22,325 nucleotides of DNA from a virus: the IMG/VR virus record IMGVR_UViG_3300025127_000320, positions 1-22,325 of that record. One strand, given 5' to 3'. The notes under the pieces were generated by a model. The model worked only from the letters and a program-made list of their open reading frames with translations, was not told where the DNA came from and made no database searches. Within the stretch, counting starts at the first letter, position 1. Every line of letters begins with the position of its first letter. The position numbers and the translations under genes were made by a program. Shown in pieces: positions 1 to 6,244 of this stretch.

Positions 1-310
1 TATCTGGCCATGGCAGCTGCTCATGCTTTACAATTAGATCAAAATGCTCAATAAAAATAGATCTGGCTTCATCAAAGCCGGCCTGTTCTCTGGCCTTATT
101 GCCTCTTGTATATAATGGAGTCCTTGTATTTTTTAATTCTGGTGGCTTCTCCTCTACATAATTTGACTCTGTATGCGGCCAATGCTTTCTGCATCTATGG
201 CAATAACTAAAATCTTCCTGTATACTGACACTAAAATCTTTCCCGCAATCTGGTTGTGGGCAAACCGCTCTAGTGCCGCGCGAATTCACGCGACTAAAGT
301 GCGGTTTCAA
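1..310 (-). CDS. Zinc-finger N-terminus of a probable DNA primase or primase-helicase (partial)
   Basis: The reading frame is open from a TTG at 310-308 to the left edge, so about 103 N-terminal residues are visible. They contain a zinc-ribbon pattern: CPQPDC near residues 17-22, then FSVS, then YCHRC about 13 residues later. A CPxxxC, a short beta segment with FSV and a CxxC is the layout of the zinc-binding domain of DnaG-type and T7 gp4-type primases, which read template and start RNA primers. The visible part then runs into a charged linker, so the catalytic TOPRIM domain would lie outside the window. The TTG overlaps the TGA of the upstream nuclease gene (TTGA), which argues for translational coupling; a GTG 24 bases further in is the alternative start. 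The replication-gene context supports primase. A different zinc-ribbon replication protein is possible. Confidence 0.55.
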   Translation of the reverse strand, partial: MKPHFSRVNSRGTRAVCPQPDCGKDFSVSIQEDFSYCHRCRKHWPHTESNYVEEKPPELKNTRTPLYTRGNKAREQAGFDEARSIFIEHFDLIVKHEQLPWPD

Positions 311-1098
311 ATTGTATTCTTTTTATTGTGTAGATTTAGAAGATCTTGAAATATACTGATACCGGCATCAATCTTTTTACGGTCCACCTTATGCTGGTGG
401 TACTTTACCTCAGTTTTATCAAATCTTAATATCATGGCATAAGCAAATTTTCGCGCATTTTTAGATTGCTTTAGCTTCTTTGGCGCACCGCGTTCCATCA
501 CATAATAATCTACATTTTTATCTTTTTCCATCATATGTACGTACTGAGATATTTGAATTTTATGCTCTTTATATAAATATTTTGAACTTTTCCAATCAAT
601 CAAAACCAAGTCATCGCCAACCTTACCAACACAGTCCACTGTGCCAGCTACACGCTGGTCATTATCTACCAGTATAACCTCACTTGCCAATGGTTTAAAT
701 TTTACCTTGTTTGCCCAATTTAAATAACCAGTGAAACACTTCATAGCGCTTACAAATTGATTCTCAGTAAAATCTCTTGGGTCCACATCAAAACCACGTT
801 GGTGAGCTTCAATTAATATATGTAACAGTGTACCAGTCTCCCCGGCGTCTTTTAGCATAGCGTCTACATCATTACCTAAAGCCGTTTGACGCTTTGCCCA
901 AGCCATTAATGCGTTTTTATTCCAACCTAAATTTTCTCCAATAATCGTAGTAACACTTGGAGCCTTTGTCTCATCATCAAGTAGGTACATGTGACCATGT
1001 TTTTTAAACTTATTATATTTTAAAACATCGCCAATTGTTTCATCAAAGCCGGCTTCCACAAAGCCTTTATCCTTATTGTGTTTTAATAATTTCCCCAT
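307..1098 (-). CDS. RecB-like PD-(D/E)XK exonuclease
   Basis: This 263-residue protein carries the ordered motifs of the RecB/Cas4-like branch of PD-(D/E)XK nucleases. There is a GTLLH helix (residues 89-93), an acidic residue E140, GTVD with D154 at 152-155, the core LIDWKSSK with D168 and K170, and Q182-x3-Y186, the RecB-type QxxxY motif. Family members are Mg-dependent DNA nucleases that trim double- or single-stranded ends during phage recombination and repair. The start at 1098 has an AGGA seven bases upstream. It is the last complete gene before the probable primase, whose TTG start overlaps its stop. No ATPase or helicase domain is attached, so it is a stand-alone nuclease. The fold call is firm; the exact substrate is inferred. 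Confidence 0.85.
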   Translation of the reverse strand: MGKLLKHNKDKGFVEAGFDETIGDVLKYNKFKKHGHMYLLDDETKAPSVTTIIGENLGWNKNALMAWAKRQTALGNDVDAMLKDAGETGTLLHILIEAHQRGFDVDPRDFTENQFVSAMKCFTGYLNWANKVKFKPLASEVILVDNDQRVAGTVDCVGKVGDDLVLIDWKSSKYLYKEHKIQISQYVHMMEKDKNVDYYVMERGAPKKLKQSKNARKFAYAMILRFDKTEVKYHQHKVDRKKIDAGISIFQDLLNLHNKKNTI

Positions 1099-1112
1099 TT
1101 TAAATTCCTATG

Positions 1113-1286
1113 TTATGCGTTTTTAATTAAGTCTGCTAATTTTTGTTTTATACTACTGCTTTGCCACGCCTGTTTACATACGCTTATCATCATCATCATT
1201 GTAAACAACCCGATTGCAAAAAAGAAAAATGCCAATGACAGCACTAATGCTTCTACACACCATTCAGCAACGTCAATCAGAAACAT
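1113..1286 (-). CDS. Small membrane protein, 57 residues
   Basis: A single strongly hydrophobic stretch of about 25 residues (rich in Leu, Phe, Met and Ile) follows a short acidic N-terminus, and the tail is basic and polar (QSSSIKQKLADLIKNA). This is the layout of a one-pass inner-membrane protein. A GAGGAGG Shine-Dalgarno sits six bases before the ATG at 1286, which decides that start over the ATG and TTG just upstream. It overlaps the preceding membrane-protein gene by 14 bases, so the two are probably made together. No family was recognised. Small paired membrane proteins in the early region of temperate phages are often exclusion or envelope-interacting proteins, but nothing in this sequence proves that. 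Confidence 0.65.
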   Translation of the reverse strand: MFLIDVAEWCVEALVLSLAFFFFAIGLFTMMMMISVCKQAWQSSSIKQKLADLIKNA

Positions 1287-1470
1287 GATCATCCTCCTCA
1301 AACAGCATATCTAGTTTTTTATTTATTGCTAATAATAATAACCATATGCGCTTAAACCAGATCCAAACATACCACTTCATCAAAAAGTAAAACACTACAC
1401 CAAATAGCGCAACCATCAACACATCCATCACCCCGGTCATCATTACCTCATATAAATACCATTTTGCCAT
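1273..1470 (-). CDS. Small membrane protein, 65 residues
   Basis: The protein is almost entirely hydrophobic from residue 9 to about 50, with many aromatic residues (Trp, Phe, Tyr), a basic break (WFKR) that could separate two membrane passes, and a short acidic tail (FEEDDHVSD). An AGGAGA Shine-Dalgarno lies five bases before the ATG and is itself inside the last codons of the zinc-ribbon gene upstream. It overlaps the next membrane gene by 14 bases. I see no recognised family. Two small membrane genes in tandem inside a replication operon suggest a joint role at the cell membrane, which is inference only. Confidence 0.65.
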   Translation of the reverse strand: MAKWYLYEVMMTGVMDVLMVALFGVVFYFLMKWYVWIWFKRIWLLLLAINKKLDMLFEEDDHVSD

Positions 1471-1471
1471 A

Positions 1472-1678
1472 CTATCTCCTCATGTTTTTGCATCGCGGAC
1501 ATGTTTTAATCTCTTTACCATATCTAGGTATGACACCAAATGGATAGATCATATGGTCCACTGCATGTACGCGTTTATTTACTTTTTCCCACACTTGGCC
1601 ACAATGTCCGCAAGCTTTCAACACATCATCAACTATTAGTTTACGACCTCTGGTTTCTTTATTTTTTATGAATAACAT
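1472..1678 (-). CDS. Zinc-ribbon protein, 68 residues
   Basis: Two Cys pairs are visible: CGHC (C23, C26) and CPRC (C60, C63), separated by 33 residues. This is a four-cysteine zinc ribbon (treble-clef or rubredoxin-like knuckle). The surroundings are basic (RGRK near residue 10, RCKNMRR at the C-terminus), which fits nucleic-acid or protein binding. The start ATG at 1678 overlaps the stop of the preceding gene as TAATG and has GAGGAAA upstream. There is no enzymatic domain. Such proteins in phage replication clusters often act as small regulators or adaptors, but the partner cannot be told from the sequence. Confidence 0.7.
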   Translation of the reverse strand: MLFIKNKETRGRKLIVDDVLKACGHCGQVWEKVNKRVHAVDHMIYPFGVIPRYGKEIKTCPRCKNMRR

Positions 1679-1893
1679 TACCCAATTTCCTCCCTTACCT
1701 TCATTGTAATATCATGTTCTCTTCCACTTTTATCTATATACGCAGCAAAGTGTACCTCAGAATTTTTTCTGCGATCCATGAACGATTTCATATCTTTTAC
1801 TAAATCTTTAAACGAAAAGGCCATAAACATTGCATCTTCCCATTCGTCGTGTTCATTGTCATATGCAATGCTACCAGCATAATGTCGTTCCAT
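1678..1893 (-). CDS. Hypothetical acidic early protein, 71 residues
   Basis: I do not recognise this protein. It has an acidic, aromatic N-terminal part with DEWED around residues 16-20, a central helix with alternating charges (FKDLVKDMKSFMDRRK) and a C-terminal strand-like segment ending in KVREEIG. It has no Cys pairs, membrane segment or nuclease motif. Both ends form exact stop-start overlaps (TAATG) with its neighbours, which supports it being a translated gene within the operon. Confidence 0.6.
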   Translation of the reverse strand: MERHYAGSIAYDNEHDEWEDAMFMAFSFKDLVKDMKSFMDRRKNSEVHFAAYIDKSGREHDITMKVREEIG

Positions 1894-2279
1894 TAACTAA
1901 ACTCCGGAAAATGTTCGTAACTGTAAAACCACTTACGATGTTTTGTTTGATTGTTCTTACTGGTTTTTAATGCAAGCGATAGCGCATGTGTATTTTCATA
2001 AGGCACATATGCAATGATGTCATCTGGCATGTAATACACAGCGACGACGTCAATTCTATTCGTATTTTTATATTTTGTCAAGCTTACCTCTACAGCCGTA
2101 CCGCGTTTTAATTCTGTAACAGTTTTAATTTGGACTCGCTTCATTGAGCCGTTATTTAATTCAACAATAAGATCTACTTGTTTTGAATCCACAACTGGTA
2201 CGTAAATACCATATCCTTGCTGTATTAAATTTTTTTGCACAGCTAGCTCGCCCATCTTACCTTTATTTAGACTGTGCAT
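1893..2279 (-). CDS. PD-(D/E)XK endonuclease-like protein, 128 residues
   Basis: The N-terminal half has the minimal nuclease core: NKGKMGELAV with E11 in the first helix, then QVDLIVEL with D36, then RVQIKT with Q50 and K52. The order GE, D, QxK is that of the Holliday-resolvase and group-I-intron-associated branch of the PD-(D/E)XK superfamily. The ATG at 2279 is preferred because GGAG lies eight bases ahead and the nuclease motif follows directly; an extension to an alternative codon at 2306 adds nine unlikely residues. It overlaps the previous nuclease gene by 17 bases. Function is probably DNA cleavage in replication or recombination; the substrate is unknown. Confidence 0.7.
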   Translation of the reverse strand: MHSLNKGKMGELAVQKNLIQQGYGIYVPVVDSKQVDLIVELNNGSMKRVQIKTVTELKRGTAVEVSLTKYKNTNRIDVVAVYYMPDDIIAYVPYENTHALSLALKTSKNNQTKHRKWFYSYEHFPEFS

Positions 2280-2748
2280 AGCGATTGCTCCATAGCTGCT
2301 GCACACTCTGTAATTGATTTTGTTCTAGAGTATAAAATTGTCCATACCCTGTGTCTTTTATGTTGGTCGAGCGCAGTAAATCTTGTGCTGTAGCACCGCC
2401 CTGAATGGTATAATGCGGTAAATCAGCTGTAACTAATAAATAAATGTCGGCATCTTCAAATCTTTTATTGAGTTTTGCCTGTAGATAACCGGGGTTGTAT
2501 GTAGTGGTCTTTACATCAACTTTACGGCCAGTAATGATAAGATCGTAGCCACGCCTGTGTGGTCCTACTGATAAATCTGGAAATCGATTAAACGCTTTGG
2601 CTACCGCTATTTCGCCAGCCATTCCATTTATGTCTGGATCAAGTTTTTGTTTGCGTGTACTCTTTCCATTTTTTTGGTTCTGTAGCAGTCTCTCCGCTCC
2701 GCTCAGTAGTGCCATGCTCAGTTCCATCTGGTTTAGTGTTATCTTCAT
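2263..2748 (-). CDS. PD-(D/E)XK nuclease-like phage protein, 161 residues
   Basis: The core reads NGMAGEIAVAKAFN with E46, RGYDLIITG with D69, and KVDVKTTTY with D78 and K80, a clean E, D, DxK nuclease signature. It resembles a phage family I know that opens with a short helix, a polar NGK-rich linker and an LDxDIxGMxGExAVAKxFN motif, and this guided the start choice at 2748. No strong Shine-Dalgarno precedes that ATG; ATGs at 2727 and 2715 are alternatives. The first 110 bases overlap the end of the preceding gene in another frame. It probably cuts DNA, possibly damaged or structured ends, but the target is not readable. Confidence 0.65.
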   Translation of the reverse strand: MKITLNQMELSMALLSGAERLLQNQKNGKSTRKQKLDPDINGMAGEIAVAKAFNRFPDLSVGPHRRGYDLIITGRKVDVKTTTYNPGYLQAKLNKRFEDADIYLLVTADLPHYTIQGGATAQDLLRSTNIKDTGYGQFYTLEQNQLQSVQQLWSNRYAQSK

Positions 2749-3058
2749 TTGGTTGTGGTTCTTTTTTAAGTCCAGTGTATAAAACCATGTAATTACAAAT
2801 GTCCATCGCTCTGGAAAATACCGTTTCATCAGATACTTGTACCCCGGTTTTTGCGTCATTACATATTGCATCTACATGCTTCAATACGTAGACCATTAAT
2901 GCTTGCTCTGGCGTAATACCCAGCCGAGCAGCAACATGTTTAAAATTATATAGTCGGTCAATATTTGAGATCGTATACTCAACGCTCTTAAGATCACTTA
3001 GAGACATTGCAGCTTCAAAAAATTCTTTTCTATGTTGATTAAATTCTTTACTGTTCAT
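2639..3058 (-). CDS. Hypothetical helical early protein, 139 residues
   Basis: The middle of the protein (about residues 45-98) is a compact helical domain reading ARLGITPEQ, then VLKHVDAI, then RAMDICNYMVLYTGL. A KHxxxI helix followed by DxxNY is reminiscent of the small phage domains linked to nucleotide metabolism (DUF1599 type), but the match is weak. The last 40 residues are a hydrophilic, Thr/Glu-rich tail (TERSGETATEPKK) that is also overlapped by the next gene for 110 bases. The start at 3058 overlaps the stop of its upstream neighbour by 11 bases and has AAGAAGA ahead. I do not assign a function. Confidence 0.6.
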   Translation of the reverse strand: MNSKEFNQHRKEFFEAAMSLSDLKSVEYTISNIDRLYNFKHVAARLGITPEQALMVYVLKHVDAICNDAKTGVQVSDETVFSRAMDICNYMVLYTGLKKEPQPNEDNTKPDGTEHGTTERSGETATEPKKWKEYTQTKT

Positions 3059-3458
3059 CGTTCTTCTTAAAGTTTTTTGGATTGTCTAAAAATCTTAATA
3101 TTTCGTCGCATACGTCCATAGCGATTTCTATGCGCTTTTCTTCATTTAAGGCGATTGCAGATGTTTCTGTGTGTGTATGTTTTTTCAAAACCTTATCTAC
3201 GCTACTACCAACGATTTCAACTAAATTTGCTCTTGCATTCATTTTATTATCTCCTAATGCTTGCGGGGCCTTGGCTGTTACCACCAACGCCGACCCTTGA
3301 CCAGTTTTTACAACACTTTTGACCCCGCTTTCATGCACTGCGACATGATCGGCATTTTCAGCTGGAGAATTACTTGTTTTGCCAACTAAAAAGATCTCAT
3401 TTGCCATTCTTTTTATTTTTAATTCTCCAGCGTAATCTTTATTTACTACGAAACACAT
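3048..3458 (-). CDS. Hypothetical protein, 136 residues
   Basis: This is not a family I recognise. After a variable N-terminus the region from residue 18 (MANEIFLVGKTSNSP) to about 90 is rich in Val, Ala and Ser and looks like beta structure. The last 40 residues are a charged helix with IEIAMDVCDEILRFLDNP. The start at 3458 overlaps the resolvase-like gene by 13 bases. An ATG at 3407 is a credible alternative, although its GGAG lies too far upstream (about 18 bases) to decide the matter. It lies between the recombination genes and the unknown helical gene, so a role in DNA metabolism is likely but unproven. Confidence 0.5.
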   Translation of the reverse strand: MCFVVNKDYAGELKIKRMANEIFLVGKTSNSPAENADHVAVHESGVKSVVKTGQGSALVVTAKAPQALGDNKMNARANLVEIVGSSVDKVLKKHTHTETSAIALNEEKRIEIAMDVCDEILRFLDNPKNFKKNDEQ

Positions 3459-3757
3459 TTCTCTAATAATCTTTTAAAAGTTGACTCACGTAAAATATAT
3501 ATCCAGCGACCTCTATCTTGCCTTGTCGCTACTAAATCACAGTTTTTAAACTGCAAGTACGCTGGTAGCTTTTTGCGACGTTTTACTTGTACTTTTAAAT
3601 CTATATCATCGACTTTCGCTAAAATATCTACATCGCTTTTTTGCATAATGCTACGGCCATCACTACCCCATGCGCGTACTGCTTCGATGTCAAGGCTCTC
3701 AAATAAATTGAGAACCTCGACTTCACCACGGTAACCTTTTTTCTGGACGTTTATCAA
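3446..3757 (-). CDS. Holliday-junction-resolvase-like PD-(D/E)XK protein (Hjc type)
   Basis: This 103-residue protein has the compact archaeal-Hjc-like layout: KKGYRGEVEVLNLFE with E12, a RAWGSDGRS loop, SDVDILA with D44, and KVQVKRRKK with Q57 and K59. The second half (YLQFKNCDLVATRQDRGRW) matches the dimer-forming segment of small resolvases. It would resolve four-way junctions or recombination intermediates in replicating phage DNA. The start is a TTG at 3757 that overlaps the TGA of the SSB gene as TTGA, so it is most likely translated by ribosomes finishing the SSB. Pairing with an SSB directly upstream supports a recombination role. Confidence 0.8.
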   Translation of the reverse strand: MINVQKKGYRGEVEVLNLFESLDIEAVRAWGSDGRSIMQKSDVDILAKVDDIDLKVQVKRRKKLPAYLQFKNCDLVATRQDRGRWIYILRESTFKRLLEKCVS

Positions 3758-4272
3758 AACGGCAAGCTTTCTTCTGAATCAGTTGCTTCTTGTTTATAAA
3801 CCACACCTCCATCTTTAAATAACTCTTCTGGCCTGTAATGATCCTTCATGTTTGCCCACGCATCTTTTGCTGCTTTTGATAACGGCTTTTTTGGTACTGG
3901 AGCAATTCGGTATTGCGTTTCCATACCTTCTCCTTCTCGATGCACAATTACATCATAATCTGTTAAATCACCCCAATCTTCGTTTGCGTCAAAGAATGCT
4001 AATTCTTTAATAACAGTTTTTTGAGCCATTTCTAAAAATTTAACAGAATCGTTCATCCATACTGGTACAAACCAAAAATGCTTGACGTCATCCGCACCAG
4101 CTGGTACATCAGACATTGCTTTGTATCTTGTTGGTTTACGATCTTCCCATACTACGTAACCGGTGGTAGGTGCTGCAAGCACTCGAAACCGATTTTCACC
4201 GGGTTCTAGTCTTTGAAAAAGATCCGCTCCTCCGCTTTCCGGTACTTCGTAATCATTAGGTAATATTCCCAT
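3754..4272 (-). CDS. Phage single-stranded DNA-binding protein
   Basis: The 172-residue protein ends in an acidic tail with a hydrophobic tip, DSEESLPF, the hallmark of SSBs whose tail recruits other replication proteins. Ahead of it are GENRFRVLAAPTTGYVVWED (residues 25-44) and a strand-rich segment with WFVPVWM and KTVIKEL, compatible with an OB fold, followed by DYDVIVHREGEG and a basic loop (VPKKPLSK). An AGGAGA Shine-Dalgarno lies before the ATG at 4272. Its stop overlaps the TTG start of the resolvase-like gene. It should coat single-stranded DNA during phage replication and recombination. The family call rests on tail, length and context, since phage SSB cores are very divergent. Confidence 0.75.
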   Translation of the reverse strand: MGILPNDYEVPESGGADLFQRLEPGENRFRVLAAPTTGYVVWEDRKPTRYKAMSDVPAGADDVKHFWFVPVWMNDSVKFLEMAQKTVIKELAFFDANEDWGDLTDYDVIVHREGEGMETQYRIAPVPKKPLSKAAKDAWANMKDHYRPEELFKDGGVVYKQEATDSEESLPF

Positions 4273-4284
4273 GTATTATTTCTC

Positions 4285-4527
4285 CTATTTGCTTGTTTTA
4301 TTACGCAGTAATGTATAACCACGCCGTTCAACTTGACTCAACACTTGAGCCAATATTTTTTTATCAATTCCATTAGCTTTAATACCAATGTCTGATTTTA
4401 ATATTTTATTTTTGTTTCCGGGTATGTATTCAACGGCTTTTATATTTGCGCTTTTAAGAATTTTTTTAATTTTAGCTGCAAACGCGTAACGCTCATTCTG
4501 GTCCGGTATGTGTACAATATATTGCAC
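4285..4527 (-). CDS. Hypothetical basic protein, 80 residues
   Basis: The sequence is not recognised. It is basic, with many Lys and Ile residues, two predicted amphipathic helices (FAAKIKKILKSANIKAVEYI and KKILAQVLSQVERRGY) and a strand-turn between them. The layout of helix, strand, helix in 80 residues could fit a small nucleic-acid-binding fold. It starts at a GTG (4527) that lies inside the 3' arm of a long stem-loop, with AAGG nine bases upstream, so its translation is probably conditional. The SSB gene follows 12 bases downstream. Confidence 0.55.
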   Translation of the reverse strand: MQYIVHIPDQNERYAFAAKIKKILKSANIKAVEYIPGNKNKILKSDIGIKANGIDKKILAQVLSQVERRGYTLLRNKTSK

Positions 4528-4594
4528 TAGACGACGCCTTGTGTCTTAAAAGGAAAGATAGACATCATACTTGAGAAGCAACGCCGTCTAGTGC
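4524..4594 (-). promoter_or_regulatory. Long stem-loop linking a stop codon and a GTG start
   Basis: On the minus-strand transcript the arm 4594-4580 (GCACTAGACGGCGTT) pairs with 4538-4524 (GGCGTCGTCTAGTGC) over 15 pairs, three of them G-U, around a 41-base loop. The 5' arm contains the TAG of the helix-turn-helix gene and the 3' arm contains the GTG of the 80-residue protein. Translation to the end of the upstream gene should melt the stem and free the start. Inside the loop an ATG ATG at 4568 opens a 13-codon frame whose TAG overlaps the same GTG as TAGTG. There is no U tract, so it is not a terminator. Confidence 0.55.
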
Positions 4595-4812
4595 TGCGGA
4601 GCATTAATTTGTATTGATTCGATTTCATCTAAACTTTGCACATTTATAAGTGTGCGATTTCCATATTGTTTTAACAACAAACTATGATTTGCCTTATTTT
4701 TCTTTTTTAAAGTAACCGCATATTTAAGACCTCTTTCCGAAACTCCTAAATATTCAGCTGCGTCCTTGATCGTCATCCAACCTATCTTGTTTTGTACTTT
4801 TTCTGTGGCCAC
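4588..4812 (-). CDS. Small helix-turn-helix protein, excisionase or MerR-like
   Basis: Residues 13-32 read MTIKDAAEYLGVSERGLKYA, a winged helix-turn-helix of the kind found in excisionases and MerR-like small regulators. The rest is basic (LKKKNKANH, KQYGNR) and ends in a short acidic tail. It starts at a GTG at 4812, overlapping the Cro/CI-like gene by 31 bases; an ATG at residue 13 is possible but has poor spacing. It lies close to the integrase promoter region, so a role as excisionase (recombination directionality factor) or early regulator is plausible. Which of the two cannot be told from sequence. Confidence 0.65.
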   Translation of the reverse strand: MATEKVQNKIGWMTIKDAAEYLGVSERGLKYAVTLKKKNKANHSLLLKQYGNRTLINVQSLDEIESIQINAPQH

Positions 4813-5012
4813 TTTATACTACTTTCATCAACATTAAATATTTTTGTAATTACTAATTTATGTCTGGTTAAAAACTTACGTTCTCCATTAAATAACCTAC
4901 ATAGCATACTTGGAGACAGGCCGGTCATAGGCGATAAATCACGCAAGCTATATTGATATTTTTTCATTAAATCTTGAATTGTCCAACGGTTCTGTGATGT
5001 GTTTATAATCAT
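4782..5012 (-). CDS. Cro/CI-type transcriptional regulator
   Basis: The 76-residue protein carries one HTH_3 (XRE) domain: YSLRDLSPMTGLSPSMLCRL at residues 21-40 followed by FNGERKFLTRHKLVITKIFNV, with the typical LSxxTGLSxxxxxRLxNGxR order. It has no oligomerisation or cleavage domain, so it is Cro-sized rather than a full CI repressor. It is the first gene of the minus-strand early operon and faces the integrase across a short divergent promoter region, the classical place for a lysis-lysogeny switch protein. The ATG at 5012 has only a weak ribosome site (CAAGA) and a very short predicted leader. The likely targets are the promoters at 5024-5090. Confidence 0.8.
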   Translation of the reverse strand: MIINTSQNRWTIQDLMKKYQYSLRDLSPMTGLSPSMLCRLFNGERKFLTRHKLVITKIFNVDESSIKWPQKKYKTR

Positions 5013-5023
5013 ATCTTGCGGTT

Positions 5024-5053
5024 AATATATTTAGATAGATATTTGTTTTACAA
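5024..5053 (-). promoter_or_regulatory. Predicted early promoter (leftward)
   Basis: On the minus strand TTGTAA (5053-5048) and TATATT (5029-5024) are spaced by 18 bases, a fair sigma-70 type match. The start of transcription would fall near 5017, only about five bases ahead of the regulator ATG at 5012. The -35 box overlaps a TTGT-TTT-ACAA palindrome (5043-5053). The assignment is by eye and the region is AT-rich, so chance matches are common. Confidence 0.4.
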
Positions 5054-5061
5054 GTATTATT

Positions 5062-5090
5062 TTGTTTTTTGTGCATATTTATGCTTATAT
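5062..5090 (+). promoter_or_regulatory. Predicted integrase promoter (rightward)
   Basis: TTGTTT (5062-5067) and TTATAT (5085-5090) are separated by 17 bases, giving a start near 5097, about 20 bases ahead of the integrase ATG at 5117. A strong AAGGAAAGG ribosome site lies at 5100-5108. The promoter is back to back with the leftward one. The spacer holds a perfect palindrome that ends against the -10 box. Moderate support only. Confidence 0.4.
5073..5084. promoter_or_regulatory. Candidate operator palindrome
   Basis: GCATATTTATGC is a perfect 12-base inverted repeat with a 2-base centre. It sits in the spacer of the predicted integrase promoter, touching its -10 box, and between divergently transcribed integrase and Cro/CI-like genes. 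This is where a dimeric helix-turn-helix regulator would be expected to bind. The binding protein is inferred. Confidence 0.4.
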
Positions 5091-5116
5091 TCGACCATAA
5101 AGGAAAGGTAAGTAAC

Positions 5117-6244
5117 ATGGCATCTATTAGTAAACGTAAAGAAATCACAGCAAAAAAACCGTATGTGTTATCATACTATGATCCAGTGCTGTGCAAATGG
5201 AAGAAAGCAACATACAGCGACCAGCAAACAGCTCAAGAGGAATTGCTGCGTTGGGAAAATATTGCTCACTATCATAAAACACACAATCCAGTGTGGGAAG
5301 CATTATACTATCAAGCAGATGATACGATTACTATACAAGACGTATTTGAAGCATATACTAATAATGTACTGTCTCACAAGTTAAACCAGCTAACCATTAC
5401 CAGATACACGGCTGTAATGAACAGCGTAGGTAAAATATTTAGCTTAGACACACCAGTTAAAAACATACGCAGCATGAAACGTGATGGACTTATAGGCTGG
5501 GAGATATATAAAGCAGAGCGCTCCAAAACATGTAAGCGTAATGGCGTCAATAGCTACTTGCGAGATCTCAGAAATATATTTATGTGGGCCAAGTGCAATG
5601 GCGGACCACAGGGTCAAGGTATGGTAAATTTTGAAGTAATCACTAAAAACGACAAGTACCATGCAAGTGAAGTTGAAGAGTTGCAGATAAAAATCTGGAA
5701 AGATGAAGAGATTATGACGCTGTTTAATCACCCGGGATTATCCGAGTTTCAATTAGACTTAATCACACTATACTTCCGCACTGGTGCTAGGGCCAAGGAG
5801 CTGCTGGGATATAATTACAAGAACAGGAAGAAAGAGCTGCAATGGTATCATGTGGACTTTGACAAGCGCGAGATCAGCATTTTACCAAAGCGCAAGCAAT
5901 CTAGAAAGCTTGCAAAGCAACATCCAGTGGTCATGCAGATCCTTAGAAAGTGGAAAGATCAAGGTAACGAAAGGCCACTGCCATTTGCATATAAAAAACT
6001 TAGACAAATTATCCGTGAGATTAATGATATAACTGGTGTCCAGTTTACGTGCCATGATTTACGTAGGCTTAAAGCACAGCTGGCTGAAGAAGAATTCGGC
6101 GATATGCAGCTTGCTGGGTACGCTATAGGCGATACTACGCAATCAGTAGTACAACGTCACTACGCTCCAGTATCTCATGCAACCATGGATAAGATCAACA
6201 ACAGCGTGGAAAGCGCTTTTAATCGTAAAATAGGAGAAGCATAA
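5117..6244 (+). CDS. int: Tyrosine recombinase (phage integrase)
   Basis: This 375-residue protein has an N-terminal arm-type DNA-binding part (about 1-60), a core-binding helical domain (about 70-165) and a catalytic domain from about 190. Catalytic residues visible are R225 in FRTGARAKELL, a Lys in the beta hairpin SILPKRKQSRK, H313 and R316 in CHDLRR, and the nucleophile Y349 in QRHYAP. The usual second His of the GH motif is Asp here (AIGD, D339), which is unusual. The start is the ATG at 5117 because AAGGAAAGG lies eight bases upstream; an open frame reaches further left but has no such site. It would integrate phage DNA at an attachment site, which I could not locate. The next gene overlaps it as TAATG. 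Confidence 0.92.
   Translation: MASISKRKEITAKKPYVLSYYDPVLCKWKKATYSDQQTAQEELLRWENIAHYHKTHNPVWEALYYQADDTITIQDVFEAYTNNVLSHKLNQLTITRYTAVMNSVGKIFSLDTPVKNIRSMKRDGLIGWEIYKAERSKTCKRNGVNSYLRDLRNIFMWAKCNGGPQGQGMVNFEVITKNDKYHASEVEELQIKIWKDEEIMTLFNHPGLSEFQLDLITLYFRTGARAKELLGYNYKNRKKELQWYHVDFDKREISILPKRKQSRKLAKQHPVVMQILRKWKDQGNERPLPFAYKKLRQIIREINDITGVQFTCHDLRRLKAQLAEEEFGDMQLAGYAIGDTTQSVVQRHYAPVSHATMDKINNSVESAFNRKIGEA

Noticed and set aside
480-677. Plus-strand open frame inside the RecB-like nuclease gene
   Set aside because: It lies antisense to a gene with clear motifs and has a biased, shadow-like composition.
5069-5116. Integrase start at 5069
   Set aside because: The strong AAGGAAAGG site precedes the ATG at 5117, and the predicted promoter lies within 5062-5090.
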